Shown: positions 27,212-36,187, counted from the first letter of the stretch. The stretch is 64,000 nt of DNA from Stenotrophomonas nematodicola (GCF_009467805.1 NZ_WIAY01000002.1:310001-374000); one strand, 5' to 3'. The notes: generated from the sequence alone by a model not told the origin. Numbers and translations are program-made.

Positions 27212-28030
27212 TCAGTCCAGGAACAGGTCCGGCAGCAGCGGCCGTGAGGGGTCCACCGCGTAACGGCCCAGGTCGGTGATGCCGGCCTGGGCCAGCACCT
27301 CGTCATCGAGCAGGAACTGCCCGCTGAATCCGGCCGCCTGGCGGGTCAGCACGGCGTGCGCGGCGTCGGCCAGGATCTCCGGCGTGCGGCAGCCGGCACT
27401 GTCCACGCCGGGAATCATGTTGATCGCATCGGTGGCAATGATCGTGCGCGGCCACAGTGCATTCACCGCCACGCCCTGCGGCCCGAACTCGGCGGCCAGT
27501 CCCAGCGTGACGAAGCTCATGCCCATCTTGGCCAGCGTGTAACCGGTATGCGGTCCCCACCATTTCGGGTCGAGGCTGGGCGGCGGGGCCAGGGTCAGGA
27601 TGTGCGGATTGGGTGCCTGCAGCAGGTGCGGCAGGCAGGCCTGCGCGCACAGGAAGCTGCCGCGCGAATTGACCTGCTGCATCAGGTCGAACCGCTTCAT
27701 CGGTGTCTCCAGCGTGCCGCGCAGCCAGATCGCGCTGGCATTGTTGACGAGGATGTCGATGCCGCCGAACGTGTCGACGGTGGCGGCCACGGCTGCGCGC
27801 ACCTGGTCTTCCTCGCGGATGTCGCACTGCAGGGCCAGGGCCTGGCCGCCGGCAGCGGTCACGGCGTCAGCGGCGCTGTGGATGGTGCCGGGCAGTTTCG
27901 GATTGGGCACCGCCGACTTGGCTGCGATGGCCACGTTGGCGCCGTCGCGCGCTGCGCGCAGGGCGATGGCCAGGCCGATGCCGCGCGAGGCGCCGGTGAT
28001 GAACAGGGTCTTGCCTTGCAGACTGGCCAT
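27212..28030 (-). CDS. Short-chain dehydrogenase of the HSDL2 type
   Basis: A 272-residue NAD(P)-dependent oxidoreductase. The dinucleotide motif TGASRGIG is at 12-19, the NNAS motif is near 96-99, and the active-site Tyr164-X3-Lys168 (YTLAK) is intact. The segment before it (LAPPPSLDPKWW) follows the HSDL2 pattern, with an alanine where most of the superfamily has the catalytic serine. Substrate unknown; relatives act on fatty acyl compounds. It ends 3 bases from the channel gene stop and is downstream of the kinase gene on the same strand. Confidence 0.87.
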   Translation of the reverse strand: MASLQGKTLFITGASRGIGLAIALRAARDGANVAIAAKSAVPNPKLPGTIHSAADAVTAAGGQALALQCDIREEDQVRAAVAATVDTFGGIDILVNNASAIWLRGTLETPMKRFDLMQQVNSRGSFLCAQACLPHLLQAPNPHILTLAPPPSLDPKWWGPHTGYTLAKMGMSFVTLGLAAEFGPQGVAVNALWPRTIIATDAINMIPGVDSAGCRTPEILADAAHAVLTRQAAGFSGQFLLDDEVLAQAGITDLGRYAVDPSRPLLPDLFLD

Positions 28031-28105
28031 GCGGACGTCCTCGAAGCGGTTGCGTGGACCGGCATTATGCCGCGCGCGCCGCCTGGCGACGTGCGGAAGG
28101 CCGCG

Positions 28106-28762
28106 TCAGGGTTTGGGGCCCTGCCCTTCGTTGTCTTCCCAGTGCAGGATCCGGCGGGTGACGAAGCGGTACACCGGCTTGCCGGTGCGGAACCACAGAT
28201 CGCGTACCCACGAGGGTCGCGCGAGCACGCGTCGTTCCACCGGCGTCAGCGACGTGCCGCAGTACATGCGCTTGTGCTTGAGCAGGTGGCGCAGGTCTTC
28301 GCGCGCCAGCAGCCGCATACAGCGCGAGCGCGGATTGCCGATCACCGCCAGCTGGAAGTCGATGACCGCCGGCGAGCCGTCCTCGCGCACCAGCCAGTTG
28401 GCTTCCTTGGCCAGGTCGTTGTGTGCGACGCCACGCCGATGGACCTGCTGCAGCAGCGCGCGCGCCGCACGGAAGTACGCCAGGTCGCCGCGCGGCGGAC
28501 GCTGGTACATCGCCTGGCCCGGCATGTAGCTGCGGTCCAGCTGCTGGCGGTTGGACGCCAGCAGCTGCGGCGTCGCCGCCAGCCCGTCCAGCTGCCGCAG
28601 CGCGCGCGCTTCGCGCCGCGCCAGGCCGCGTGCGATCCCGCGCAGCCACCACGGGCCGGCACGCAGATCACGACGGATGAAACGGTGCCCGCCCTGCTCG
28701 ACCAGCAGGATACGGCCGAAGGTGTCGGACTTGAGCGCCTGCTGGGAAGGGGACGTATTCAC
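28106..28762 (-). CDS. Lipopolysaccharide kinase (WaaP)/RIO-like small kinase
   Basis: A 218-residue protein with the core of a eukaryotic-like kinase: the catalytic loop HNDLAKEAN (His114, Asp116, Asn122) and the metal-binding Asp135 in IDFQ. The N-lobe is short, with candidate lysines but no glycine loop. This type phosphorylates heptose or core sugars of lipopolysaccharide in relatives; here the target is unknown. It is divergent from the DedA-PAP2 gene across a 111-base gap and upstream of the SDR gene. Confidence 0.82.
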   Translation of the reverse strand: MNTSPSQQALKSDTFGRILLVEQGGHRFIRRDLRAGPWWLRGIARGLARREARALRQLDGLAATPQLLASNRQQLDRSYMPGQAMYQRPPRGDLAYFRAARALLQQVHRRGVAHNDLAKEANWLVREDGSPAVIDFQLAVIGNPRSRCMRLLAREDLRHLLKHKRMYCGTSLTPVERRVLARPSWVRDLWFRTGKPVYRFVTRRILHWEDNEGQGPKP

Positions 28763-28861
28763 TGCGTCATTCTAGGCATGCCAGCGACCCATTCACCTCG
28801 ATACGCGGCAGATCACGGCATTTCCCTGCTGCTGGCCGGCAATCAGTCACTTTCACAGCCC

Positions 28862-28867
28862 TATAAT
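28862..28867 (+). promoter_or_regulatory. -10 box right at the start of the DedA-PAP2 gene
   Basis: TATAAT is only 6 bases upstream of the ATG at 28874, so transcription would begin at or next to the start codon, giving a leaderless mRNA. No convincing -35 was seen. Confidence 0.45.
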
Positions 28868-28873
28868 CCCCGC

Positions 28874-30868
28874 ATGGACTCGTCATGGATCGATGCCACG
28901 CTTGCGTGGATCGCAGCTCACCCCGTGCTTGCCGGCGCGGTCATTTTCCTTATCGCCTTCTGCGATGCGGTCATCGTGCTGGGCGCGATCGTGCCCGCCC
29001 TCCCGCTGCTGTTCGCCGTGGGCGTCTTCATCGGCCTGGGGCAGATTTCCGGACCGTATGCGGTGGCGTGCGCGGCCCTCGGTGCGTTTGCCGGTGACGG
29101 GATCAGCTACTGGATCGGGCGTCGCTGGGGCGATCGCCTGCGCGGCTTCTGGCCGTTCAGCAAATACCCGCAGCTGCTGGACCGTGGCGAGACGATGTTC
29201 CGCCGCAATGCCTTCAAGAGCATCCTGGTGGCACGCTACGTCGGCGCGATCCGCCCGTTCGTGCCCGCCATCGCCGGCATGTTGAAGATGCCGCTGTCGC
29301 GCTACATCCAGGCCAGCGGCATTGCCAGTCTGTCCTGGGCGGTGCTGTTCCTGGCGCCGGGTTGGGTGCTTGGCGAAGCCTATGATGCCGTCGCTGCGGT
29401 CGCCGGGCGGCTGGTGATGGTGCTTGCCCTGCTGGGCGTGATCCTGGGCCTGGTATGGGCGATCGTGCTGTACGGCTACCGCTGGTCGGCCGCGCGCATG
29501 GACAGCTGGCTGGCCGCCCTGCTGCGCTGGTCGCAGCGCCACCCCACGCTGGGCCGCTATTCGGTGTCGGTGCTGGACCCGCAGCGCCGCGAATCGGTGC
29601 CGCTGGCGATGCTGGCACTGATGCTGCTGCTGCTGGGCTGGTGCTGGTTCGCGCTGCTGATGGCAGTGGTCGCGCATGGCGAGCCGCTCGCGCTGGACCT
29701 GGCCGTGCACCAGGCCATGCTGGCCCTGCGCAATCCGCTGGCCGACTACCCGATGGCCGCACTCGCCTCGCTGGGCGCCTGGCCGGTACTGGCACCGGCC
29801 ACGGCCGCCGGCATGGGGTATCTGATCTGGCGCCGGCGCTGGATGGCCGCCGGCCACTGGCTGGCGGCACTGGCCTTCGGCCTGGCCCTGACCAAGCTGC
29901 TCGGCGCCACCGTGCACGTGGTACGCCCGCCCGATGCCAGCAGCGGGTTCGGCTTCCCGTCGGTGTCGGTGACGATGGCCACCATCACTTTCGGCTTCTT
30001 CGCGGTGCTGATCGCGCGCGAGCTGCCCGGTCGCACCCGCGTGTGGCCGTACCTGCTGTCCGGTGTCATCGTCAGCGTGATCGGCTTTGCCCGCCTGTAC
30101 CTCGGCGCGCATTGGCTCAGCGACGTGATCGGCGGGATGCTGTTCGGCATTTTCTGGCTGCTGGTGCTGGGCATCGCCTACCGCCGCCGCTTCAACCGCT
30201 CGTTCTGGGTCAAGCCGGTGGCATGGCTGTTCTACGGCACCTTCGCGGTGGCCGCGCTGTGGTACGCGCCGCGCAACATCCCGGTGAAGCTGGCACGGTT
30301 CGAGCCGGCGCAGCCGGCACCGGTGGATATCGCCTCGGCCGCGTGGTGGCAGCAGGCGTGGCAGCAGCTGCCGGCGCGGCGCAACGAGTTCGACGACGAC
30401 CAGCGCTGGCCGCTGGACGTGCAGGTGGCCGGGCCGCTGGCACCGTTGCAGAAGCGCCTGGAAAGCCAGGGCTGGCGCGTGCAGCCGCAGGCCGGCTGGG
30501 AACAGGCGCTGCTGATGCTGGACAAGTCGGCCGGCCAGGACGAAATCCCGGTGCTGCCGGCCACGCTGGACACCCAGGTGGAATCGCTGCTGATGCTGCG
30601 CGCGGGCAATGCGCCCGACGAGGTCTTCGCGCTCCGCCTGTGGCCGGCGCCGGCCCGCCTGCAGCCCGGCGACCAGCCGCTGTGGCTGGGCAGCGCGCAG
30701 ACCCTGCACTACCAGCGGCATTTCAGCCTGATTGGCATGTGGCGGCCGATGCGCGGCATCGACCCGTCGCTGAACGCCGTGCGTGAGGCGCTGGACGGCC
30801 TGCCGCAGCAGGTCTCCACCCATCCGGACACACAGATGCCGGTACTGCGGGTCAAGACCACCCCGTAA
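28874..30868 (+). CDS. DedA-PAP2-LssY fusion membrane protein
   Basis: A 664-residue fusion. Residues 1-200 form a DedA/SNARE-associated membrane domain (ARYVGAIRPFVPAIAGM near 120-136, PLSRYIQASG). Residues about 245-430 form a PAP2 phosphatase-type membrane domain. The rest is a soluble LssY-C-like domain. PAP2 catalytic parts are Lys341/Arg351 and Arg407, His413, Asp417; but the second motif reads FPSVSV (361-366) where active enzymes have PSGH, so the proton-donor histidine is missing. DedA-PAP2 fusions are known; this one may be a lipid-binding or regulatory form. Role in membrane lipid recycling is inferred. Confidence 0.87.
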   Translation: MDSSWIDATLAWIAAHPVLAGAVIFLIAFCDAVIVLGAIVPALPLLFAVGVFIGLGQISGPYAVACAALGAFAGDGISYWIGRRWGDRLRGFWPFSKYPQLLDRGETMFRRNAFKSILVARYVGAIRPFVPAIAGMLKMPLSRYIQASGIASLSWAVLFLAPGWVLGEAYDAVAAVAGRLVMVLALLGVILGLVWAIVLYGYRWSAARMDSWLAALLRWSQRHPTLGRYSVSVLDPQRRESVPLAMLALMLLLLGWCWFALLMAVVAHGEPLALDLAVHQAMLALRNPLADYPMAALASLGAWPVLAPATAAGMGYLIWRRRWMAAGHWLAALAFGLALTKLLGATVHVVRPPDASSGFGFPSVSVTMATITFGFFAVLIARELPGRTRVWPYLLSGVIVSVIGFARLYLGAHWLSDVIGGMLFGIFWLLVLGIAYRRRFNRSFWVKPVAWLFYGTFAVAALWYAPRNIPVKLARFEPAQPAPVDIASAAWWQQAWQQLPARRNEFDDDQRWPLDVQVAGPLAPLQKRLESQGWRVQPQAGWEQALLMLDKSAGQDEIPVLPATLDTQVESLLMLRAGNAPDEVFALRLWPAPARLQPGDQPLWLGSAQTLHYQRHFSLIGMWRPMRGIDPSLNAVREALDGLPQQVSTHPDTQMPVLRVKTTP

Positions 30869-30887
30869 CGCCGGGCTCTACCCGGCG
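30869..30887. repeat. SMAG-core palindrome between convergent genes
   Basis: CGCCGGGCTCTACCCGGCG directly follows the DedA-PAP2 stop, 13 bases before the LON-domain gene stop. The core is like the GCCGGGTTCTACCCGGC repeats near 63740. It may end both transcripts. Confidence 0.6.
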
Positions 30888-30900
30888 GCGGAGCCCACGC

Positions 30901-31482
30901 TCACGCGGGTATCCAGCGCAGCAGGTCCTGCAGCCGCTGGTGCGGATCATCCTGCTGCAGCAGCTGCAGCCGCTGCGGTTCCTCCAGCGGCAGCAGCTCG
31001 GCGAGCCGCCAGCCCACCCATGCGGCCTGGTCGAGCTGCCCCGGGTGCACCGGGGCGAATGCCGCGCCCGCCTGTTCGATGATGTGTTCCAGCACGGTGG
31101 CCAGCAGCGCGTGTTCGGGGCGCAGCTCGTCATCGTGATCGGGTGGACTCCACTGCACGTCGGCCAGCACCAGGCCATTGTCACGCACGCGCGTGCGCAG
31201 CACATGGAAGCGGCGCTGGCCGCGCAGGCGCAGCACCAGCACGCCATCGGCACCGACGTCGAAATCCTCGATGCGCGCTTCCACGCCGTAGGCCGCCGGC
31301 AGGGCCGGGCCACCGACCTCGTCGCCGTCCAGGATCAGGCACACGCCAAAGGTGGAATCCTGCCGGCCGCACTCGCGCAGCATGTCCAGGTAGCGGCGCT
31401 CGAACACCCGCAGGCCGAGCGCGGCGCCGGGCAGCAGCACGGCGTGCAGGGGAAACAGCGGCAGGGACGCAGTCTCGGTCAT
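30901..31482 (-). CDS. LON N-terminal domain protein
   Basis: A 193-residue stand-alone LON substrate-binding domain (ASLPLFPLHAVLLPGA at the start, ERRYLDMLREC, FGVCLI). It lacks the ATPase and protease parts of Lon, so it may bind substrates for another protease. It lies 5 bases downstream of mpl on the same strand and is probably co-transcribed with it. Confidence 0.9.
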   Translation of the reverse strand: MTETASLPLFPLHAVLLPGAALGLRVFERRYLDMLRECGRQDSTFGVCLILDGDEVGGPALPAAYGVEARIEDFDVGADGVLVLRLRGQRRFHVLRTRVRDNGLVLADVQWSPPDHDDELRPEHALLATVLEHIIEQAGAAFAPVHPGQLDQAAWVGWRLAELLPLEEPQRLQLLQQDDPHQRLQDLLRWIPA

Positions 31483-31487
31483 GGCCG

Positions 31488-32852
31488 TTACGATGCCTGC
31501 AACTGCGCCAGAAAGCGGCGCGGCGCGCCGTCGAAACCGCCGTTGGACATGAACACCACGTGGTCGCCCGGTGCCACCACACGACCCAGCTGGGCCAGCA
31601 GCGCATCGGTATCGGGCACTGCGTACGCATCGCCGCGTACCGCAGCGATCACCGCCGACGCATCCCAGGCCAGCTCGGGACGGTGCAGGAACACCACTGC
31701 ATCGGCCAGGTCCAGCGACGGCGCCAGCGCCTGCGCGTGCGCGCCCAGGCGCATCGAATTGCTGCGCGGCTCCATCGCCACCACGATGCGGGCATCGCCC
31801 ACCTTGGCGCGCAGGCCGTCGAGGGTGGTGTGGATGGCGGTGGGATGGTGCGCGAAATCATCGTAGATGGTCACGCCATCGGCGCTGCCGATGACTTCCA
31901 TGCGGCGCTTGACGCTGCGGAAGCTCGCCAGCGCCGGGATCACCTGCGCCGGGTCGACGCCCACCGCATGCGCGGCGGCCAGTGCGGCCAGCCCGTTGAG
32001 CACGTTGTGGCGACCCAGCAGCGACCACTGCACCTCACCCACGTCCACGCCCCGATGGGAGACGCGGAAGCGGCTGCCGTCGGCGTGCACCAGCGCGGCG
32101 CTCCACTCCAGCGCCGGATCGAAGCCGAACCGCTCCACCGGCGTCCAGCAGCCCATCGCCAGCACCTCGGCCAGACGGGCGTCCTCGCCGTTGACGATCA
32201 GCCGCCCGCGCGCCGGCACCGTGCGCACCAGATGGTGGAACTGGCGCTGGATCGCGGCGACGTCGGGGAAGATGTCGGCATGGTCGAATTCAAGGTTGTT
32301 GAGGATCGCCACCAGCGGCCGGTAGTGGACGAATTTGCTGCGCTTGTCGAAAAAGGCGGTGTCGTATTCGTCGGCTTCCACCACGAACTCACGACCACTG
32401 CCCAGCCGCGCGGACACGCCGAAGTCTTCGGCCACGCCCCCGATCAGGAACCCCGGCTCACGGCCGGCGGCCTGCAGCAGCCAGGTCAGGATGGTGGTGG
32501 TGGTGGTCTTGCCGTGGGTACCGGCCACGGCCAGCGTGTCGCGGCCCGGCAGCACCTGCTCGGCCAGCCACTGCGCCCCGGAGATATAGCGCTGGCCGGC
32601 GTCGAGGACCGCTTCCACCGCCGGATTGCCGCGCGACAGGGCGTTGCCGACCACCACCGCGTCGCAGTCGGGGCCGACGCTGTCGGCGCGATAGCCGGGG
32701 TCGAGGGTGATACCCAGCTGTTCGAGCTGGGTGGACATCGGCGGATAGATCGCCTGGTCACTGCCACGGACCGTCAGGCCCTGTTCGCGTGCCAACGCGG
32801 CTACGCCGCCCATGAAAGTGCCTGCAATGCCCAGGATATGTATCGTGCTCAT
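31488..32852 (-). CDS. mpl: UDP-N-acetylmuramate:L-alanyl-gamma-D-glutamyl-meso-diaminopimelate ligase
   Basis: A Mur-ligase family enzyme that recycles the cell-wall tripeptide by attaching it to UDP-MurNAc. The 454-residue protein has the N-terminal Rossmann motif HILGIAGTFMGG and the ATP loop AVAGTHGKTTT at about 109-118. It ends with the usual C-terminal ligase domain. The length and the GTFMGG version separate it from MurC. The LON-domain gene follows. Confidence 0.95.
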   Translation of the reverse strand: MSTIHILGIAGTFMGGVAALAREQGLTVRGSDQAIYPPMSTQLEQLGITLDPGYRADSVGPDCDAVVVGNALSRGNPAVEAVLDAGQRYISGAQWLAEQVLPGRDTLAVAGTHGKTTTTTILTWLLQAAGREPGFLIGGVAEDFGVSARLGSGREFVVEADEYDTAFFDKRSKFVHYRPLVAILNNLEFDHADIFPDVAAIQRQFHHLVRTVPARGRLIVNGEDARLAEVLAMGCWTPVERFGFDPALEWSAALVHADGSRFRVSHRGVDVGEVQWSLLGRHNVLNGLAALAAAHAVGVDPAQVIPALASFRSVKRRMEVIGSADGVTIYDDFAHHPTAIHTTLDGLRAKVGDARIVVAMEPRSNSMRLGAHAQALAPSLDLADAVVFLHRPELAWDASAVIAAVRGDAYAVPDTDALLAQLGRVVAPGDHVVFMSNGGFDGAPRRFLAQLQAS

Positions 32853-32974
32853 GCGCTCGATTGTCGCCGATCACTGTCGATGCGTGTGCGCGTCGTCAGA
32901 CAAGTCCTACAAAGACTGTGAGAAAAATCCACACCCATGTCGGGGAATTCCCGATAGCCAACTAGTGTGAACAC

Positions 32975-33134
32975 GGACACAATTCAGGTTGCCAGCCGTA
33001 GCACCCCATTGGTCCTACTCCCCAAGAGGCCATCCCCAGGGGGGCTCATGCTGCGGGGCCCTGAGCAAGCCCGCCAGCTGGCGCCTTAAGAACAGACACG
33101 CCTGGTCCCTTCGGGGACCGGGCGTGCCTGTTTT
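32975..33134 (+). other. Possible small RNA in the mpl-adk gap
   Basis: The 339-base gap 32853-33191 holds no plausible protein gene. It contains a near-palindrome TCGGGGAATTCCCGA near 32940, C-rich stretches (CACCCCATTGG, CTCCCCAAG, TCCCCAGG) and a strong terminator at 33091-33134 whose T-run is on the plus strand. As no plus-strand gene lies upstream, the terminator may end a small plus-strand RNA beginning near 32975. Alternatively the hairpin simply ends adk on the other strand. Boundaries are guesses. Confidence 0.3.
33091..33134. terminator. Strong UUCG-capped terminator downstream of adk
   Basis: A long stem (AACAG-ACACGCC-TGGTCCC with GGGACC-GGGCGTG-CCTGTT) capped by the stable tetraloop C(TTCG)G, followed by TTTT on the plus strand at 33131-33134. 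Read the other way it is followed by TTCTT, so it also fits as the adk terminator. Confidence 0.75.
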
Positions 33135-33191
33135 CGGGGCCGGCTGCACCGATCCCCGACCGCAGGCGCTGCCGAAGCAGCGCCCGGGAGG

Positions 33192-33755
33192 TCAGCGCTG
33201 GATCGCCGCGCGGATGCGCGCTTCCACGTCGTCCAGCTCACCCACGCCATCGACGCGGGCCAGCGTGCCGCGGCCGGCATAGAAATCCACCACCGGCGCG
33301 GTCTGGTCGTTGTAGACCTGCAGGCGCTGGCGCACCGACTCGGGATTGTCGTCGGCGCGGCCCTGTTCGGCGGCACGGCCGGCAATGCGCTCGACCAGCA
33401 GTTCGGTCGGCACGTCCAGCTGCACCACCGCGTCCAGCGGCTGGCCGATCTTGGCCAGCAGGGTATCCAGCGCGTTGGCCTGGGCCACATTGCGCGGGTA
33501 GCCGTCCAGGATGAATCCGTTGGCGACGTCGGCCTGGCCCAGGCGCGATTCCAGCATGCCCAGCAGGATGTCGTCGGACACCAGGTTGCCGGCGTCCATC
33601 ACGGCCTTGGCCTGCCTGCCCAGCTCGGTACCGGCGGCCACTTCGGCACGCAGCAGATCGCCGGTGGAAATGTGCGCAATCGCCAGCTGTTCCTTCAGGC
33701 GCGTCGCCTGTGTCCCCTTGCCCGAACCGGGCGGTCCCAACAGAACCAATCGCAT
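33192..33755 (-). CDS. adk: Adenylate kinase
   Basis: Interconverts AMP + ATP and 2 ADP. The 187-residue protein has the P-loop GPPGSGKGT at 7-15, STGDLLRAEV, DGYPRN with the AMP-contacting arginine, and a short LID, so it is the short bacterial form without the zinc LID. ATG 33755 (MRLVLLG) is preceded by GGAG at good distance. It is divergent from pfp, 141 bases away. Confidence 0.96.
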   Translation of the reverse strand: MRLVLLGPPGSGKGTQATRLKEQLAIAHISTGDLLRAEVAAGTELGRQAKAVMDAGNLVSDDILLGMLESRLGQADVANGFILDGYPRNVAQANALDTLLAKIGQPLDAVVQLDVPTELLVERIAGRAAEQGRADDNPESVRQRLQVYNDQTAPVVDFYAGRGTLARVDGVGELDDVEARIRAAIQR

Positions 33756-33896
33756 CAACCTGACTCCAACTTGGTAAGAAATAGGAAGGGCGCGCGCCCC
33801 GGGAATGTCCACAATCACGCTGCACCGCAATACGCGCACTTTACCCCATCCGGGTAATGTCCCTGCAATGTCCTTCCCCCAGACCAAGGTCGACCC

Positions 33897-35156
33897 ATGT
33901 CAAAAGGTACCCTGCTGTATGCCCAGTCGGGCGGCGTCACCGCCGTCATCAACGCGACCGCCTCGGCGGTCATCAGCACCGCCCGGGCCAAGGGAATCAA
34001 GGTGTTGGCCGCGCGCAACGGCATCCTTGGCGCACTGCGCGAGGAACTGATCGACACCTCGAAGGAAACCGCCGCCGCCATCGCCGCGCTGGCCCATACC
34101 CCGGGCGGGGCCTTTGGCTCGTGCCGCTACAAGCTGAAGTCGCTGGAGGCCGACCGGGCCCGGTACGAACGCCTGCTCGAGGTCCTGCGCGCCCACGACG
34201 TGCGCTGGTTCCTCTACAACGGCGGCAACGATTCGGCCGACACCGCCTGGAAGGTGTCCCAGCTGGCCAAGGCATTCGACTACGACCTGACCTGCATCGG
34301 GGTGCCCAAGACCATCGACAACGATCTGGCGGTGACCGACACCTGCCCCGGCTTCGGGTCGGCCGCCAAGTACACCGCGGTGTCGGTGCGCGAGGCCGCG
34401 TTGGACGTCGCGGCGATGGCCGAGACCTCCACCAAGGTATTCGTCTACGAGGCGATGGGCCGTCATGCCGGCTGGCTTGCCGCCGCTGCGGGATTGGCCG
34501 GCGAGGGCCCCGACGATGCCCCGCACATCATCCTGCTGCCCGAGCGCGCCTATGACGAGGCCGCGTTCCTGGCCAAGGTCAAGGCGGTGGTCGAACGCGT
34601 GGGCCACTGCGTGGTGGTGGCCTCCGAAGGCATCCAGACCGCCGATGGCCGCTTCGTGGCCGATGCCGGCGGCGGCAAGGATTCCTTCGGGCACACTCAG
34701 CTCGGTGGCGTGGCCTCGCAGCTGGCCGGGCGGGTCAAGGATGCACTGGGCTACAAGGTGCACTGGACCCTGCCCGACTACCTGCAGCGTTCGGCCCGCC
34801 ATATCGCCTCCAGAACCGACTGGGAACAGGCGCAGGCGGTCGGCAAGGCCGCCGTGCAGTTCGCACTGAAACGCCAGAACGCGGTGATGCCGGTGATCGT
34901 GCGCAGCAGTGACAGCCCCTACCGCTGGAAAATCGAGGCGGCCCCGCTGCACAAGGTGGCCAACCACGAGAAGAAGATGCCGGCCAGCTTCATCCGCAGG
35001 GACGGCTTCGGCATCACCGCCAAGGCGCGCGCCTACCTGTCGCCCCTGATCAGGGGCGAGGCCCCCCTGCCCTATGGTGCCGATGGCCTGCCGAAGTACG
35101 TGACGCTGAAAAACGTGGCGGTCCGGAAGAAGCTGGCGCGCTGGCAGGAAGGCTGA
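33897..35156 (+). CDS. pfp: Pyrophosphate-dependent 6-phosphofructokinase
   Basis: Phosphorylates fructose-6-phosphate using PPi rather than ATP; reversible, so it serves glycolysis and gluconeogenesis. The 419-residue protein has GGND at 109-112, the Asp at the position that is Gly in ATP-dependent enzymes, which marks PPi use. PKTIDND at 137-143 holds the catalytic residues. Xanthomonas has the same type of enzyme. It is divergent from adk and sits 1.9 kb upstream of the proton-pumping pyrophosphatase gene hppA, the two being the PPi-linked parts of this segment. Confidence 0.94.
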   Translation: MSKGTLLYAQSGGVTAVINATASAVISTARAKGIKVLAARNGILGALREELIDTSKETAAAIAALAHTPGGAFGSCRYKLKSLEADRARYERLLEVLRAHDVRWFLYNGGNDSADTAWKVSQLAKAFDYDLTCIGVPKTIDNDLAVTDTCPGFGSAAKYTAVSVREAALDVAAMAETSTKVFVYEAMGRHAGWLAAAAGLAGEGPDDAPHIILLPERAYDEAAFLAKVKAVVERVGHCVVVASEGIQTADGRFVADAGGGKDSFGHTQLGGVASQLAGRVKDALGYKVHWTLPDYLQRSARHIASRTDWEQAQAVGKAAVQFALKRQNAVMPVIVRSSDSPYRWKIEAAPLHKVANHEKKMPASFIRRDGFGITAKARAYLSPLIRGEAPLPYGADGLPKYVTLKNVAVRKKLARWQEG

Positions 35157-35183
35157 TCCTGCCGCCCGGCGCCGACCGGGCAT

Positions 35184-35213
35184 TTGCGACACCGGGGGGG
35201 CGGACCCTACAAT
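35184..35213 (+). promoter_or_regulatory. Sigma-70-like promoter of the OB-fold gene
   Basis: TTGCGA at 35184-35189 and TACAAT at 35208-35213 with an 18-base spacer. The predicted transcript would have a leader of about 75 bases before the ATG at 35296. Confidence 0.5.
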
Positions 35214-35295
35214 CCGCCCCGCCAGCAAGGTCTGCTGGATCTCGCCCTAGCGACCCACCCTCCGCGCACCGCGGACGATGACAAGGACTGTACCG

Positions 35296-36093
35296 ATGAT
35301 GCGCCATCCCCTGTTTGCCGTACTGCTGCTCGCCGTGGCAGCCCCTGCGTTCGCCGACACCTGCGAAAGCAGCTTCCAGAAGAAGGGCAACCCGCTTTCC
35401 GGCACCACCTACACCGCCTCGGTGACCGTGCCCGACCTGACCGTCAAGAGCGCGATCGGTCAGATGAACGTGATCGCCAAGGGCAACAACATGGACGTGC
35501 TGAGCGCGGACGCAGAGAACGGCGCGATGCTGATCGAAGATCCGCAGTCGGCCATGCACAAGACCATTCCGATCATCATCAGCGCCACCAGCGAAGGCCG
35601 CACCGGCACGGTGGCGATGACGGTCAAGCTCAACCCGGGCGCCTTTGCCAAGGCCGACGCGATCCGCGCCGAGATGTGCAAGATGCTGACCCAGGTCAAG
35701 CCCGGCAAGGCCGGCGAACAGTTCGCCGCGTCCACCCCGAAGGCCTCGACGGTGAACATTTCCGCTTCCGATTTCGGCTTCCAGCTGCGTACCCAGCACA
35801 AGGACAACCCGGCCGCGATCGAACCGCGCTACCAGGGCAAGATCTATTCGATCACCGGCCGCGTCAACGGCGTGCTCAAGAGCGGTGGCACCTACAACAC
35901 CGGCTTCGACATTCCCAGCAGCACCTCGGGCATCGACTTCGAAAGCGTGGCCATCACCTGCGCGTTTGCCCCGAGCCAGGCAGCCTTCGCGCTGGCGCTC
36001 CGCCCGCGGGAAAAGGTCACGCTGGTCGGCGTGGTCGACCGCTACGACCAGATCGGCCGCGTGCTGTGGCTGAAGGACTGCAAGGGCAACTGA
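35296..36093 (+). CDS. Secreted OB-fold-like protein of unknown function
   Basis: A 265-residue protein with a signal peptide ending at PAFA|DTC (about residue 20). A first domain (25-150) is unassigned. The second half (about 170-265) has the strands of a tRNA_anti-like OB fold (RYQGKIYSITGRVNGV, then EKVTLVGVVDRYDQIGRVLWL), a pattern seen in periplasmic proteins of unknown role. ATG 35296 was chosen because AAGGA precedes it; ATG 35278 is in frame. It lies between pfp and hppA and has its own promoter and terminator. Confidence 0.75.
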   Translation: MMRHPLFAVLLLAVAAPAFADTCESSFQKKGNPLSGTTYTASVTVPDLTVKSAIGQMNVIAKGNNMDVLSADAENGAMLIEDPQSAMHKTIPIIISATSEGRTGTVAMTVKLNPGAFAKADAIRAEMCKMLTQVKPGKAGEQFAASTPKASTVNISASDFGFQLRTQHKDNPAAIEPRYQGKIYSITGRVNGVLKSGGTYNTGFDIPSSTSGIDFESVAITCAFAPSQAAFALALRPREKVTLVGVVDRYDQIGRVLWLKDCKGN

Positions 36094-36119
36094 GCCCGCG
36101 CAGCCCGGCGTGATACCCG

Positions 36120-36152
36120 AGCCCGGACCGGCCCTGCCGTCCGGGCTTTTTC
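36120..36152 (+). terminator. Intrinsic terminator of the OB-fold gene
   Basis: Stem AGCCCGGAC/GTCCGGGCT around a short loop, followed by a run of five Ts (36148-36152). Confidence 0.85.
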
Positions 36153-36187
36153 ATGGCCTGTAACCGGCACCCCGCCACGTCACGCCA

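Noticed and set aside
27356-28873. Upstream extension of the DedA-PAP2 frame
   Set aside because: It is antisense to the SDR and kinase genes; the promoter-like TATAAT and the DedA start point to 28874.
33805-34050. Small plus-strand ORF overlapping the pfp start
   Set aside because: It overlaps the start of pfp in another frame, has no good ribosome-binding site and no domain features.
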